A DNA stretch of 18,593 bases from Stenotrophomonas sp. UBA2302 (lineage in GTDB: Bacteria; Pseudomonadota; Gammaproteobacteria; Xanthomonadales; Xanthomonadaceae): assembly GCA_002345545.1 (NCBI GenBank), contig DDVW01000061.1:1866-20458 (forward strand), written 5' to 3'. The notes under the pieces are model-generated. The model was given only the letters and a program-made list of their open reading frames with translations, did not search any database and was not told the origin of the DNA. A program made the translations under genes and the position numbers. This document shows, one piece after another, positions 8,497 to 15,099 of the stretch. Position 1 is the stretch's first letter. Each line of letters opens with the position of its first letter.

Positions 8497-10270
8497 GTAC
8501 CTCCAAGCTGCACGGCAGCTTCGGGACAACCCCGGACAGTGGGCGGCTTACGAGTCCACCGGGAATTGCTGTGTGCTGGCCGGTCCGGGGAGCGGGAAGA
8601 CTAGGACGCTCGTCACGAAGCTGGCGCGTGTCATTGCAGAAGACGTGCGGTCGCCCCGAGGGGTGGCCTGCATCACCTTCAGTAACGAAGCGGCGCGTGA
8701 GCTCAGTCGGCGCCTTCGGCAACTTGGACTTGAACAGTCCCCGCGGCTGTTCGTCGGCACCGTTCACTCGTTTTGCCTGCTGCATCTGCTGCTGCCCTTT
8801 GCGCAGCTCGCCGGCCTGGAGCTGCCTTACCCACTGAAGGTCGCCACGGAGTCTGAAGCCGCGAGCATTTACCGGGCGGCCGCAGACAGGCTTCGCGGCA
8901 TTCGGCAGCCAGTGCGCAAAGAAGATGTAGACCGCCACCGCCGGGTGAACCTGGACCGCAACAGCGAGGCTTGGACTCAGGACGAAGAAATGACTGGCCT
9001 GGCGGAGGCGTACGAGCAGGAGTTGCGCAAGCAGGGTCTCATCGACTTCGAGGACATCGTGCACTACGGTCAGCGCCTAGTGAACGAGCATGACTGGGTC
9101 CTAAAGGTCATCCGAGCCAGGTTCCCAGTACTGGCCATCGACGAATACCAAGACTTAGGAGCTGCACTGGACCGAATCGTGCGCCGGCTGACTTTTGACG
9201 CAGGCGTTCGACTCATCGCTGTAGGTGATGTGGACCAGTCGGTCTATGGCTTCACGGGAGCAAACAGCGAGCTGTTGGAGGATTTGTCCAAGGCGAACGG
9301 GGTCCAGACCATCCAGCTGAAGATCAATTACAGAAGCGGCACCGGTATCATCGAGGTCGCGCAGCGAGCGTTGGGAAAAGACAGGGGCTACGAGTCCTCG
9401 GAGCCTGAGAGACAAGCCTCCGTCCATGCACACAAGTGCGACCAGGGCCTGCAGCACCAAGCTGAGTACGCCATGCAGACGCTAATCCCTGCAGCACTGG
9501 CTGCCAATGACGGGCGGCAGCTCGGTGACATTGCGGTGCTGTACCGGAACCGGATTGTGGGCGACGCGGCGGCAATAGAGGCTGTGAAGGCCAAGTACCC
9601 ATTCGTGCGCATCGATAACGCCGCCCCGTACCGCAAGGTGCCTCTCACCAGCTGGATAGAGGATTGCGCCATCTGGTGTGCAGGAGGCTGGAAGATTTCA
9701 TCACCACCACTGCACGATTTGCAAGGCAGATGGATTTCCTTCCATGGTGGTTTATCGGAAAAGCAGGCGCGAGACGCAGCCGCGCGGCTCACGCGTTTTC
9801 TGTGGAAAAACCGCGGAGATGGTGCGGCGCTCGACTTTGTCGCGGGCCTACGCTCCGAACTGCTCAACGTGTTGATTGCCGCTAGACCAGCGCTGGCCGA
9901 CCAGGCTGCGCACGTGGAAGGCATGCACAAGGCACTCGAGAGAGACGGAGTTTTTGTCGGCACAACAAAGGTGCAGCTCGGGCGCCGTGATGGAGCGCCC
10001 AAGCAGCTCAATCTGCTCACGCTCCACTCCGCGAAAGGCACGGAGTACGACGTCGTTATCATCCTGGGCCTGGACCAAGGCGAGTTCCCCTCGCCGAATT
10101 GGTCTGACAACACTCCCGAGAGGATGGAGGAGGCGCGTCGCTTGTTCTACGTCGGCATCACGAGAGCGCGCGTCCAGGTTCACCTGATGTACAGCGGTTT
10201 CAGGCAAAACCGGTTCGGGAGGATATGGCGCGACGGGCCGTCGCAGTTCTTAGATGGCCTGTTGCCATAG
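8471..10270 (+). CDS. gajB: Gabija anti-phage protein GajB (UvrD/Rep-like superfamily 1 helicase)
   Basis: GajB is the helicase-like partner of GajA. It is thought to bind DNA ends and hydrolyse nucleotides after GajA nicking. The 599-aa protein shows SF1A motifs in order: Walker A GPGSGKT (38-44), Ia ITFSNEAARE (68-77), GTVHSF (96-101), Walker B DEYQD (224-228), III GDVDQSVYGF (252-261), IV NYRS (286-289), V LHSAKGTEYD (518-527) and VI LFYVGITRAR (558-567). It is longer than the Bacillus GajB I recall (about 494 aa) but shorter than UvrD or Rep. It starts inside the gajA coding region (26-base overlap), indicating translational coupling and a fixed ratio of the two products. Taken alone it could be any UvrD-like helicase; the overlapping gajA decides the call. 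Confidence 0.9.
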   Translation: MASLQSSPKYLQAARQLRDNPGQWAAYESTGNCCVLAGPGSGKTRTLVTKLARVIAEDVRSPRGVACITFSNEAARELSRRLRQLGLEQSPRLFVGTVHSFCLLHLLLPFAQLAGLELPYPLKVATESEAASIYRAAADRLRGIRQPVRKEDVDRHRRVNLDRNSEAWTQDEEMTGLAEAYEQELRKQGLIDFEDIVHYGQRLVNEHDWVLKVIRARFPVLAIDEYQDLGAALDRIVRRLTFDAGVRLIAVGDVDQSVYGFTGANSELLEDLSKANGVQTIQLKINYRSGTGIIEVAQRALGKDRGYESSEPERQASVHAHKCDQGLQHQAEYAMQTLIPAALAANDGRQLGDIAVLYRNRIVGDAAAIEAVKAKYPFVRIDNAAPYRKVPLTSWIEDCAIWCAGGWKISSPPLHDLQGRWISFHGGLSEKQARDAAARLTRFLWKNRGDGAALDFVAGLRSELLNVLIAARPALADQAAHVEGMHKALERDGVFVGTTKVQLGRRDGAPKQLNLLTLHSAKGTEYDVVIILGLDQGEFPSPNWSDNTPERMEEARRLFYVGITRARVQVHLMYSGFRQNRFGRIWRDGPSQFLDGLLP

Positions 10271-10413
10271 CTCCGCTTCGAGAGAAACATTGCACAGCGA
10301 TGTCGATGCGTCGGGGGGCCCAGCAGAAAGCGATCTGTCACCGAGGTCCGCTCCTGGCCGAAAGGGGGCGGGGCAAGTGATTAGGCGGCATTATCTAGGG
10401 TATGCGATCGCGT

Positions 10414-11656
10414 TCAGCGTACCCGCAACAAGTCACTCCATTTCGTGGTGTAGGAGGGCGACAAGTGCTCCTGCCGCATGCGCCACTGGGCCGGGGTGCG
10501 CCGGTGGGCCGAGGCGAATCCCATCGTCCCCCGGCCGAAGCGCCGATTGGCCTGGTCAAGCACGGCCATGAGCTTCTCTGACCGCGGGTCCACGCCCGCG
10601 AACAGGTCGGCCTGGTAGGTGTCCTCGTGGGTCAGGTCCAGTAGACCAACGCCGGCCTTTTTGTAGGCGTAACCCTTCCGATACATCGAACGCACCAGGG
10701 CCTGGGCCACCGCCAGCACCTCACGTGTGTCGCTGGACGGGGCGATGAGCGGGATGGCGCGGCTGGGGTGGTATTGCTTGGCGCCAGGCTTGAAGGGGTT
10801 GGTGTTGAGCCACACCCACACGCCCGAAGCCTGGAGCGATCGGGCGCGAAGCTTCTCGCAAGCGCGGACGGCGAAGGTTGCCACCGCATGGCTCACGTCG
10901 TCGAGGTCCACGACCTCGCGCCCGAAGGAGCGGGAGACGACGATCTGCTGCCGGTCCGGCTCGGTTTCTTCCAGCTGCGCGCAGGCAGTGCCCTGAAGCT
11001 CGCGCTGCGTACGCGCCAGTACTACGCCATAGCGGGTCCTGAGGGTGTCGGGGTCGGCCCGGGCCAGGTCCCCGGCCGTGAGGATGCCTTCGGCGCCCAG
11101 CCGGGTCGCCCACTTGCGGCCCACGCCCCAGACATCCTCCACCGCGAAATCGGCCAGCTGCGCGGCATTGCTGACCTCCTCCACGCCCTCCACCGTCGAC
11201 TTTGCCCGCTTGTTGCCAAGCTTCGCCAGGGTCTTGGTCGATCCGATCCCCCACGCAACACGGAATCCCGGTCCACTGGCGGATGCGAGCGCGCGCTTCG
11301 GTGGCGACTCGCACCCGCTCGTGCGCAGGGATGCCGTCGAACGACACGAACGACTCGTCGATCGAGTAGACCTCCACGGCGGGGAGCAGATCCCGCAGGA
11401 TCGACACCACCCGACCCGACAGGTCCCCATACAGCGCAAAGTTGGCCGAGCGGACCTTCAGCTGCCGGCGGATGGGGGAGGGCACCTCATGGATGGGCTG
11501 GCCCATCTTCACGCCCAAGGCCTTCGCCTCGTTGCTCCGGGCAATCGCGCAACCATCGTTGTTGGACAGCACGACCACGGGCTGGCCGCGCAAGGACGGG
11601 TCGAACACCCGCTCGCACGAGGCATAGAAGTTGTTGCCGTCGACGAGGCCGAACAT
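10414..11656 (-). pseudogene. umuC: DNA polymerase V catalytic subunit UmuC, frameshifted
   Basis: UmuC is the Y-family lesion-bypass polymerase of the SOS response. The N-terminal part, from ATG at 11656, reads [20 protein letters not shown], with catalytic D6 and the D100-E101 pair in YSIDESF, up to TGIPCCVG. The frame then breaks. The remaining family sequence ([16 protein letters not shown], the helix-hairpin region [20 protein letters not shown], the clamp-binding QADLF, and the C-terminal HLSPSYTTKWSDLLRVR) continues in another frame to the stop at 10414. Removing one base from the C5 run at 11248-11252 (G5 on the coding strand) joins both parts into about 413 aa, the normal UmuC length. 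No other damage is seen. So this is either a recent single-base frameshift, a phase-variable run or a sequencing error. It follows umuD on the same strand, after a 253-bp gap. Confidence 0.92.
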
Positions 11657-11884
11657 CGCTTCAATCCGTTGGAGATGCGGGACAGGGTAGGCCGGTCGCT
11701 CTCACCGGCCGAGACTGCCGCCCTGGCAAGGCCTTACAGACCCAGGTGGCGAAGTCCTACCCCCGCCGAGGCAAAGCCCGATGGCCACGCCTTGGCGCGT
11801 CAGGGACACTGGCTCTGCGGTTCAGGCCAATGTCCACCCGGGTGGGCCGGGAGCAGTCCCCTCCTCCGAGCGCCGATAAGCCTT
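11657..11884. other. umuD-umuC spacer with no gene
   Basis: No family-like reading frame is seen in these 228 bases. Notable sequences are a 12-bp palindrome CCACCCGGGTGG at 11834-11845 and an inverted repeat GCCGGTCGCTCTCACCGGC near 11693-11711. In most umuDC operons the genes abut or overlap, so this spacer is unusual and may hold a separate umuC promoter. No clear SOS box (CTGT-N8-ACAG type) is present in it. Confidence 0.5.
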
Positions 11885-11906
11885 CAACGCCCCTTCGGGG
11901 GCGTTG
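11885..11906 (-). terminator. Terminator-like hairpin downstream of umuD
   Basis: A perfect 9-bp stem, CAACGCCCC (11885-11893) with GGGGCGTTG (11898-11906), closes a tetraloop (TTCG on the plus strand, CGAA in the umuD transcript). It begins 3 bases after the umuD stop codon. No T run follows in the umuD direction, so it may terminate weakly or act as an attenuator or processing hairpin between umuD and umuC. Confidence 0.6.
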
Positions 11907-11909
11907 TCG

Positions 11910-12407
11910 TCAGCGCTTTCTGCGGAACTGCTTGCGAAACGACCAGGTCACCACGCCCCACACCTCGACCTCTTCCTCCGGGCCTACCCGGATGGGGGCG
12001 TGCTGTGGGCTTCCCGAACGCAGCTCCAGGCCCCGGGCGGTCGGCCACCACTGCTTGACGGTGTAGCCGCCCTCCCATAAGACCATGACCACGTCGCCAT
12101 GCCGTGGTGTGAGCGAGCGGTCCACCACCAACGTGTCGCCGGGGAAGATGCCGAACTCCACCATCGACGTGCCCGTGTCGGCTTCGACGAAGAAGGTGGC
12201 TGCGGGGTTGCCGATCACCCGCTCGTTGAGGTCCAGATCATCGCCCTGGCCGTAGAAGTCCTCGGCCGGGGAGGGAAAGCCGCAGGTGGCGCGGAAGGGC
12301 ATCACCGGCCGGGGCCTCCATGAGGGGGCAGGCACGCACGCGCCCAACAGCCCAGGTGGGTCAGGCATACGGCGGGGCAGGCGGTAGACAGCAGCAAGTT
12401 CAGACAT
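11910..12407 (-). CDS. umuD: UmuD, self-cleaving S24-family SOS mutagenesis protein
   Basis: UmuD is cleaved with the help of RecA filaments to UmuD', which joins UmuC as polymerase V. The cleavage site CGFPSPAEDF is intact, with C42-G43 as the scissile pair. The catalytic dyad is Ser81 (GTSM) and Lys118 (YTVKQW). The Ser-Lys spacing of 37 residues equals that of E. coli UmuD (S60/K97). GDTLVVDRSLTPRHGDVVM is the usual core strand region. At 165 aa it is about 25 residues longer than E. coli UmuD, mostly in the N-terminal arm before the cleavage site. Met14 or Met36 are alternative starts that would make the arm more usual. The gene sits upstream of umuC, separated by a hairpin and a long spacer. 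No convincing LexA site was found in the upstream 246 bp. Confidence 0.92.
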   Translation of the reverse strand: MSELAAVYRLPRRMPDPPGLLGACVPAPSWRPRPVMPFRATCGFPSPAEDFYGQGDDLDLNERVIGNPAATFFVEADTGTSMVEFGIFPGDTLVVDRSLTPRHGDVVMVLWEGGYTVKQWWPTARGLELRSGSPQHAPIRVGPEEEVEVWGVVTWSFRKQFRRKR

Positions 12408-12653
12408 GGGGGCCAGGATCCGGGGACGTCACCCGCTCAGGGCGGGCCAACAGGGTAGGAGCCCGGGCCCGGCAAGGCCATTAGCATTTCGCTGAATGGG
12501 GCGCCCCCTTGGCAAGGCAATGCCGCCCGCCACGACGGTCGAGCTTACCTCGAGCTTGCAGGGCCGGAGGCAGTAGCGCTGAGCGTTGAAGGCGACGCTG
12601 GCCTAACGAGTGGATGGCTAGGGTGGGCGGCACTATCTGCCAGGAGCTTCTCC

Positions 12654-12833
12654 ATGCCCGACAACCCCAATGATCGTGGTTCGCAGGACCGGTCCCGTAT
12701 TTCCATGGAGCAGGATCACGAGGTGCGTTACTGGACGGAGAAGTTCGGGGTGGACCGGCAGCGCCTCCAGGACGCAGTGAACGCGGTGGGCAACTCGGCC
12801 GAGGCTGTGGAGAACTATCTGGCCGGCCGCTGA
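12654..12833 (+). CDS. Small DUF3606-type protein
   Basis: This is a 59-aa frame beginning MPDNPNDRGSQDRSRIS and continuing MEQDHEVRYWTEKFGVDRQRL, then VNAVGNSAEAVENYL. The order of an R-S-R-I motif, E-x-x-E/D-V-x-YWT-x-KFGV and a V-G-x-S-x-x-x-V end matches the DUF3606 family of small proteins of unknown function, common in proteobacteria. A good ribosome binding site (AGGAG at 12642-12646) lies 7 bases before the ATG. It is divergent from umuD. Its 3' end overlaps the end of the convergent DUF3268 gene by 19 bases. Confidence 0.82.
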   Translation: MPDNPNDRGSQDRSRISMEQDHEVRYWTEKFGVDRQRLQDAVNAVGNSAEAVENYLAGR

Positions 12834-13189
12834 GCCGAGCTCGCCCACGCGATGACCGCTTGGCACTCGGTCGGCCCCATGAGGCCGATGTGGGCTTGGC
12901 GCTCTGAAAGCCGAAGGGCTGCCGCCAGTTCCGGGTAGACAACAGAGCGAGAGCGTCCACCGCCTTGCCACAACGGGTCTAGGGCTCTATGCGCCAAGCT
13001 CCGCCAATGGCGGGTGTCGGCGTCGGCCAAGGTGCCCAACGGCCGGGTGGTGCCTTGGCAGCACCGAATGAAGGCGTCGCAGGGTTCGCACTTCCACGCC
13101 GGGCCCCAGTCCGCGGGGTAGGGATAGCCCGGCTCCTGCCAGCGCAGCAACACGGCCGGCTGCTGGCAGTAGGGACAAAGGACGCTCAC
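12815..13189 (-). CDS. DUF3268-type zinc-finger protein
   Basis: This 124-aa protein begins with a two-knuckle cysteine domain: CPYCQQPAVLL (C-x2-C) and WKCEPCDAFIRCCQG (C-x2-C plus further Cys), then PLGTLADADTRHWRSLAHRALDPLW. This is the layout of the DUF3268 zinc-finger family, whose function is not known. The frame is open far upstream, but residues before the Cys domain are low-complexity Arg/Gly text. The GTG at 13189 is the likely start because it overlaps the stop of the preceding gene in a GTGA (4-bp overlap), a usual sign of translational coupling. The C-terminal half (ALRLSERQAHIGLMGPTEC) looks helical and might bind nucleic acid, but nothing proves this. Confidence 0.78.
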   Translation of the reverse strand: MSVLCPYCQQPAVLLRWQEPGYPYPADWGPAWKCEPCDAFIRCCQGTTRPLGTLADADTRHWRSLAHRALDPLWQGGGRSRSVVYPELAAALRLSERQAHIGLMGPTECQAVIAWASSAQRPAR

Positions 13190-13452
13190 CCGGGGCGTTC
13201 GATGACTCGATCCGTCCACTCGTCGGGCACCGCATAGCCCGCATCGTCGCAGTCGGCCGTCAGCTCGAACAGTTCGACGCGAAGCGCGTCCAGATCTTCC
13301 GGGGCGGCTTGAGCTAGCAAGGCCTGCTCCTGCTCGGAAAACCAGCGCCAGAACTCGCCGTAGGTCTTGCCATACCAGTGCGCGGGACGCGTGGCCAACT
13401 GGAAGTCGTGGAGGGCTTTTTTCATTTGGGTGGCATCGGACAGGATGACCAT
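13186..13452 (-). CDS. Unrecognised small protein, coupled to the DUF3268 gene
   Basis: I do not recognise this protein. From the ATG at 13452 it has 88 residues: MVILSDATQ, then MKKALHDFQLATRPAHWYG, KTYGEFWRWFSEQEQALLAQ and an acidic helical end with ELFELTADCDDAGYAVPDEW. It is rich in Trp and acidic residues, with no membrane segment. The frame opens back to a GTG at 13506, but that start would leave almost no room for a promoter toward the divergent tetR gene. Met at 13425 (MKKALHDF) is another option, and no start has a clear ribosome binding site. Its stop overlaps the next gene's start, so the two are probably made together. Confidence 0.6.
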   Translation of the reverse strand: MVILSDATQMKKALHDFQLATRPAHWYGKTYGEFWRWFSEQEQALLAQAAPEDLDALRVELFELTADCDDAGYAVPDEWTDRVIERPG

Positions 13453-13521
13453 GGGATAGGTTGCAAAAAGGGCCACAAAACGGAGTAGACTCATTATCGA
13501 GTTCACTCATTGGCTAGGCTC
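13453..13521. promoter_or_regulatory. Divergent promoter region, possible TetR operator
   Basis: This short A/T-richer stretch lies between the minus-strand small gene and tetR. It contains TTGCAA at 13461-13466, a GATAAT on the minus strand (13493-13498), an ACTC-N6-GAGT inverted repeat at 13490-13503, and a repeated ACTCATT at 13490-13496 and 13504-13510. TetR regulators usually bind such sites next to their own gene. The arms are short and the call is tentative. Confidence 0.35.
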
Positions 13522-14178
13522 ATGCACGAGACTGATGCGACCCTCCGCCAGGGCCGGCGCGACCGCAACATGCAAGACAAGCACGGCCGCATCTTCCAGG
13601 CGGCCGCAGCGCTGTTCGAGGCGCATGGCTATACCGGCGTCACCACGCAAGCGATCTCCGAGCGGGCCGACGTGGCGGCGGGCACCTTGTTCCGCTACGC
13701 GTCTTCCAAGGACGAGCTGCTGATGATGGTCCTCAACCAAGCGCTGCGCGCGGGTCTGGCGCAGGGTGCCGAACAGGCCCATGCGCTGCGTGACCCGGTG
13801 GATGTGGCGGTAGCCATGGTTGCGCCCATCCTGCAGTTGGGCAGCCGGCACGCGGAAAACCTGGCGGTCTACCAGCGCCAGCTGATGTTCGGCGCCCCGG
13901 GCGAGAAGTACCGCAGCGAGGGCCTGGCGCTTTTCGCCGAGCTGGAGGCCGCCGTGGCCGCACGCCTGCTCCAACAGGCGGCCGCGCGCGGCCTGCCGGC
14001 GCGCCCGCAGCTGGCGCGGGTGGCGAGCATCTCGATCTTTGGCGCCGCGCATCTGGCGGTCTCGCGCGCCTCTACCGGCGCGCACCCCGGCCATGTCCCG
14101 ATGGACGACCTGCGCGCGCAGGTGCGGCAGATCGTGGATGGTTACTTCGCGGGCTTGGCTACCCAAGGGCCAACGTAG
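13522..14178 (+). CDS. TetR/AcrR-family transcriptional regulator
   Basis: This 218-aa protein has the classic TetR N-terminal DNA-binding domain: RIFQAAAALFEAHGYTGVTTQ, then AISERADVAAGTLFRYASSKDEL (helix-turn-helix near residues 40-61). A variable helical ligand domain follows. The ATG at 13522 is preferred; a TTG at 13510 also opens the frame, and neither has a strong ribosome binding site. It is followed after 31 bp by a 3-hydroxyacyl-CoA dehydrogenase and then oleate hydratase in the same direction. It probably controls that cluster in response to a fatty acid or acyl-CoA. The ligand is an inference from the neighbours. Confidence 0.88.
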   Translation: MHETDATLRQGRRDRNMQDKHGRIFQAAAALFEAHGYTGVTTQAISERADVAAGTLFRYASSKDELLMMVLNQALRAGLAQGAEQAHALRDPVDVAVAMVAPILQLGSRHAENLAVYQRQLMFGAPGEKYRSEGLALFAELEAAVAARLLQQAAARGLPARPQLARVASISIFGAAHLAVSRASTGAHPGHVPMDDLRAQVRQIVDGYFAGLATQGPT

Positions 14179-14209
14179 CCCTGTTCCATTCCATGCAAGG
14201 AGTTGTGCT

Positions 14210-15076
14210 GTGGACAAGATCAATAAGGTGACGGTGCTGGGAACGGGCGTGCTGGGTTCGCAGATCGCGTTCCAGACCGCCTACAGCGGCTTCGAGGTAT
14301 CGGTCTACGACATCGACGAGGCAGCCATCGCCAAGGCGCGGCAGCGCTTCGACGCGCTGGTCGAGCGCTACGAACAGGAAGTTCCCGGCGCGGACGGCCC
14401 CAAACTCCATACCGCGCTGGCGCGGATCGGCTTCTTTACCGACCTGGGTGCGGCCGTGGCCGATACCGACCTGGTGATCGAGGCGATTCCCGAGGTGCTC
14501 GAACTCAAGCGGCAGACCTACGCCAGGCTGGACCGGCTGGCGCCGGAGAAGACCATCTTCGCCACCAACTCGTCCACGCTGCTGCCGAGCGCGATCCAGG
14601 ACGCCACCGGCCGACCCGACCGCTTCATCGCCCTGCATTTCGCCAATCAGATCTGGAAATTCAACACCGCCGAGGTGATGGGCACCCAGGACACCGACCC
14701 GAAGGTGTTCGACGCGCTGCTGGCTTTCGCCGCCGACATCGGCATGGTGCCCATCGCGCTGCATAAAGAAAAAGCGGGCTACGTGCTCAACTCGCTGCTG
14801 GTGCCGCTGCTCAATGCGGCGGCCGAGCTGGCCGCCGGCGGCTATGCCGACCCGCACGACGTGGACAAGGTCTGGCGCATCGCCACCGGCGCGCCGCTGG
14901 GGCCGTTCCAGATCTACGACATCATCGGCCTGAGCACGCCCTACAACATCCTGTCCCACGGCAACACCCACACCCAGCAGCTCGCGGCCTGGCTGAAGGA
15001 GCACTACATCGACCACGGCAAGCTCGGCGTCGCCTCCGGCGAGGGCTTCTACCGCTACGACAACACCCCGAACTGA
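14210..15076 (+). CDS. 3-hydroxyacyl-CoA dehydrogenase (3-hydroxybutyryl-CoA dehydrogenase family)
   Basis: The family oxidises L-3-hydroxyacyl-CoA to 3-ketoacyl-CoA with NAD+. The 288-aa single-function form is seen here: NAD-binding GTGVLG at 11-16, ATNSSTL at 119-124, catalytic H143 in ALHFANQIWKFNTAEVMG, the paired E155, and N194 in VLNSLLVPLLNAA. The C-terminus ends GEGFYRYDN. The usual HFFNP block is replaced by HFANQIW, a variant subgroup, so the true substrate may differ from butyryl chains. The GTG at 14210 is preceded by AAGGAG about 7 bases upstream. The longer open frame back to 14039 lies inside tetR. It sits 31 bp after tetR and 23 bp before the oleate hydratase, so the three are probably one operon. 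Confidence 0.88.
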   Translation: MDKINKVTVLGTGVLGSQIAFQTAYSGFEVSVYDIDEAAIAKARQRFDALVERYEQEVPGADGPKLHTALARIGFFTDLGAAVADTDLVIEAIPEVLELKRQTYARLDRLAPEKTIFATNSSTLLPSAIQDATGRPDRFIALHFANQIWKFNTAEVMGTQDTDPKVFDALLAFAADIGMVPIALHKEKAGYVLNSLLVPLLNAAAELAAGGYADPHDVDKVWRIATGAPLGPFQIYDIIGLSTPYNILSHGNTHTQQLAAWLKEHYIDHGKLGVASGEGFYRYDNTPN

Positions 15077-15099
15077 CCCCCGCAAGGAAAGGACAACGC

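Noticed and set aside
10304..10330. GGGGGGCCCAGCA near 10315 as a possible attR copy of the tRNA 3' end
   Set aside because: It shares only GGGCCCA plus CA with the tRNA end and no T-arm sequence, so chance is more likely.
10348..10371. Hairpin CCGCTCC/GGGGCGG between gajB and umuC as a terminator
   Set aside because: It has a 7-bp stem with one G-T pair, a loop of about 10 bases and no T run; too weak to annotate.
10768..12066. A 432-codon plus-strand frame across umuC, the spacer and umuD
   Set aside because: It has no recognisable domains and lies opposite clear umuC and umuD sequences.
12479..12498. CATTAGC-ATTTC-GCTGAATG upstream of umuD as an SOS operator
   Set aside because: The arms differ by one base and it fits neither the CTGT-N8-ACAG box nor the TTAG-type Xanthomonas LexA site that I recall.
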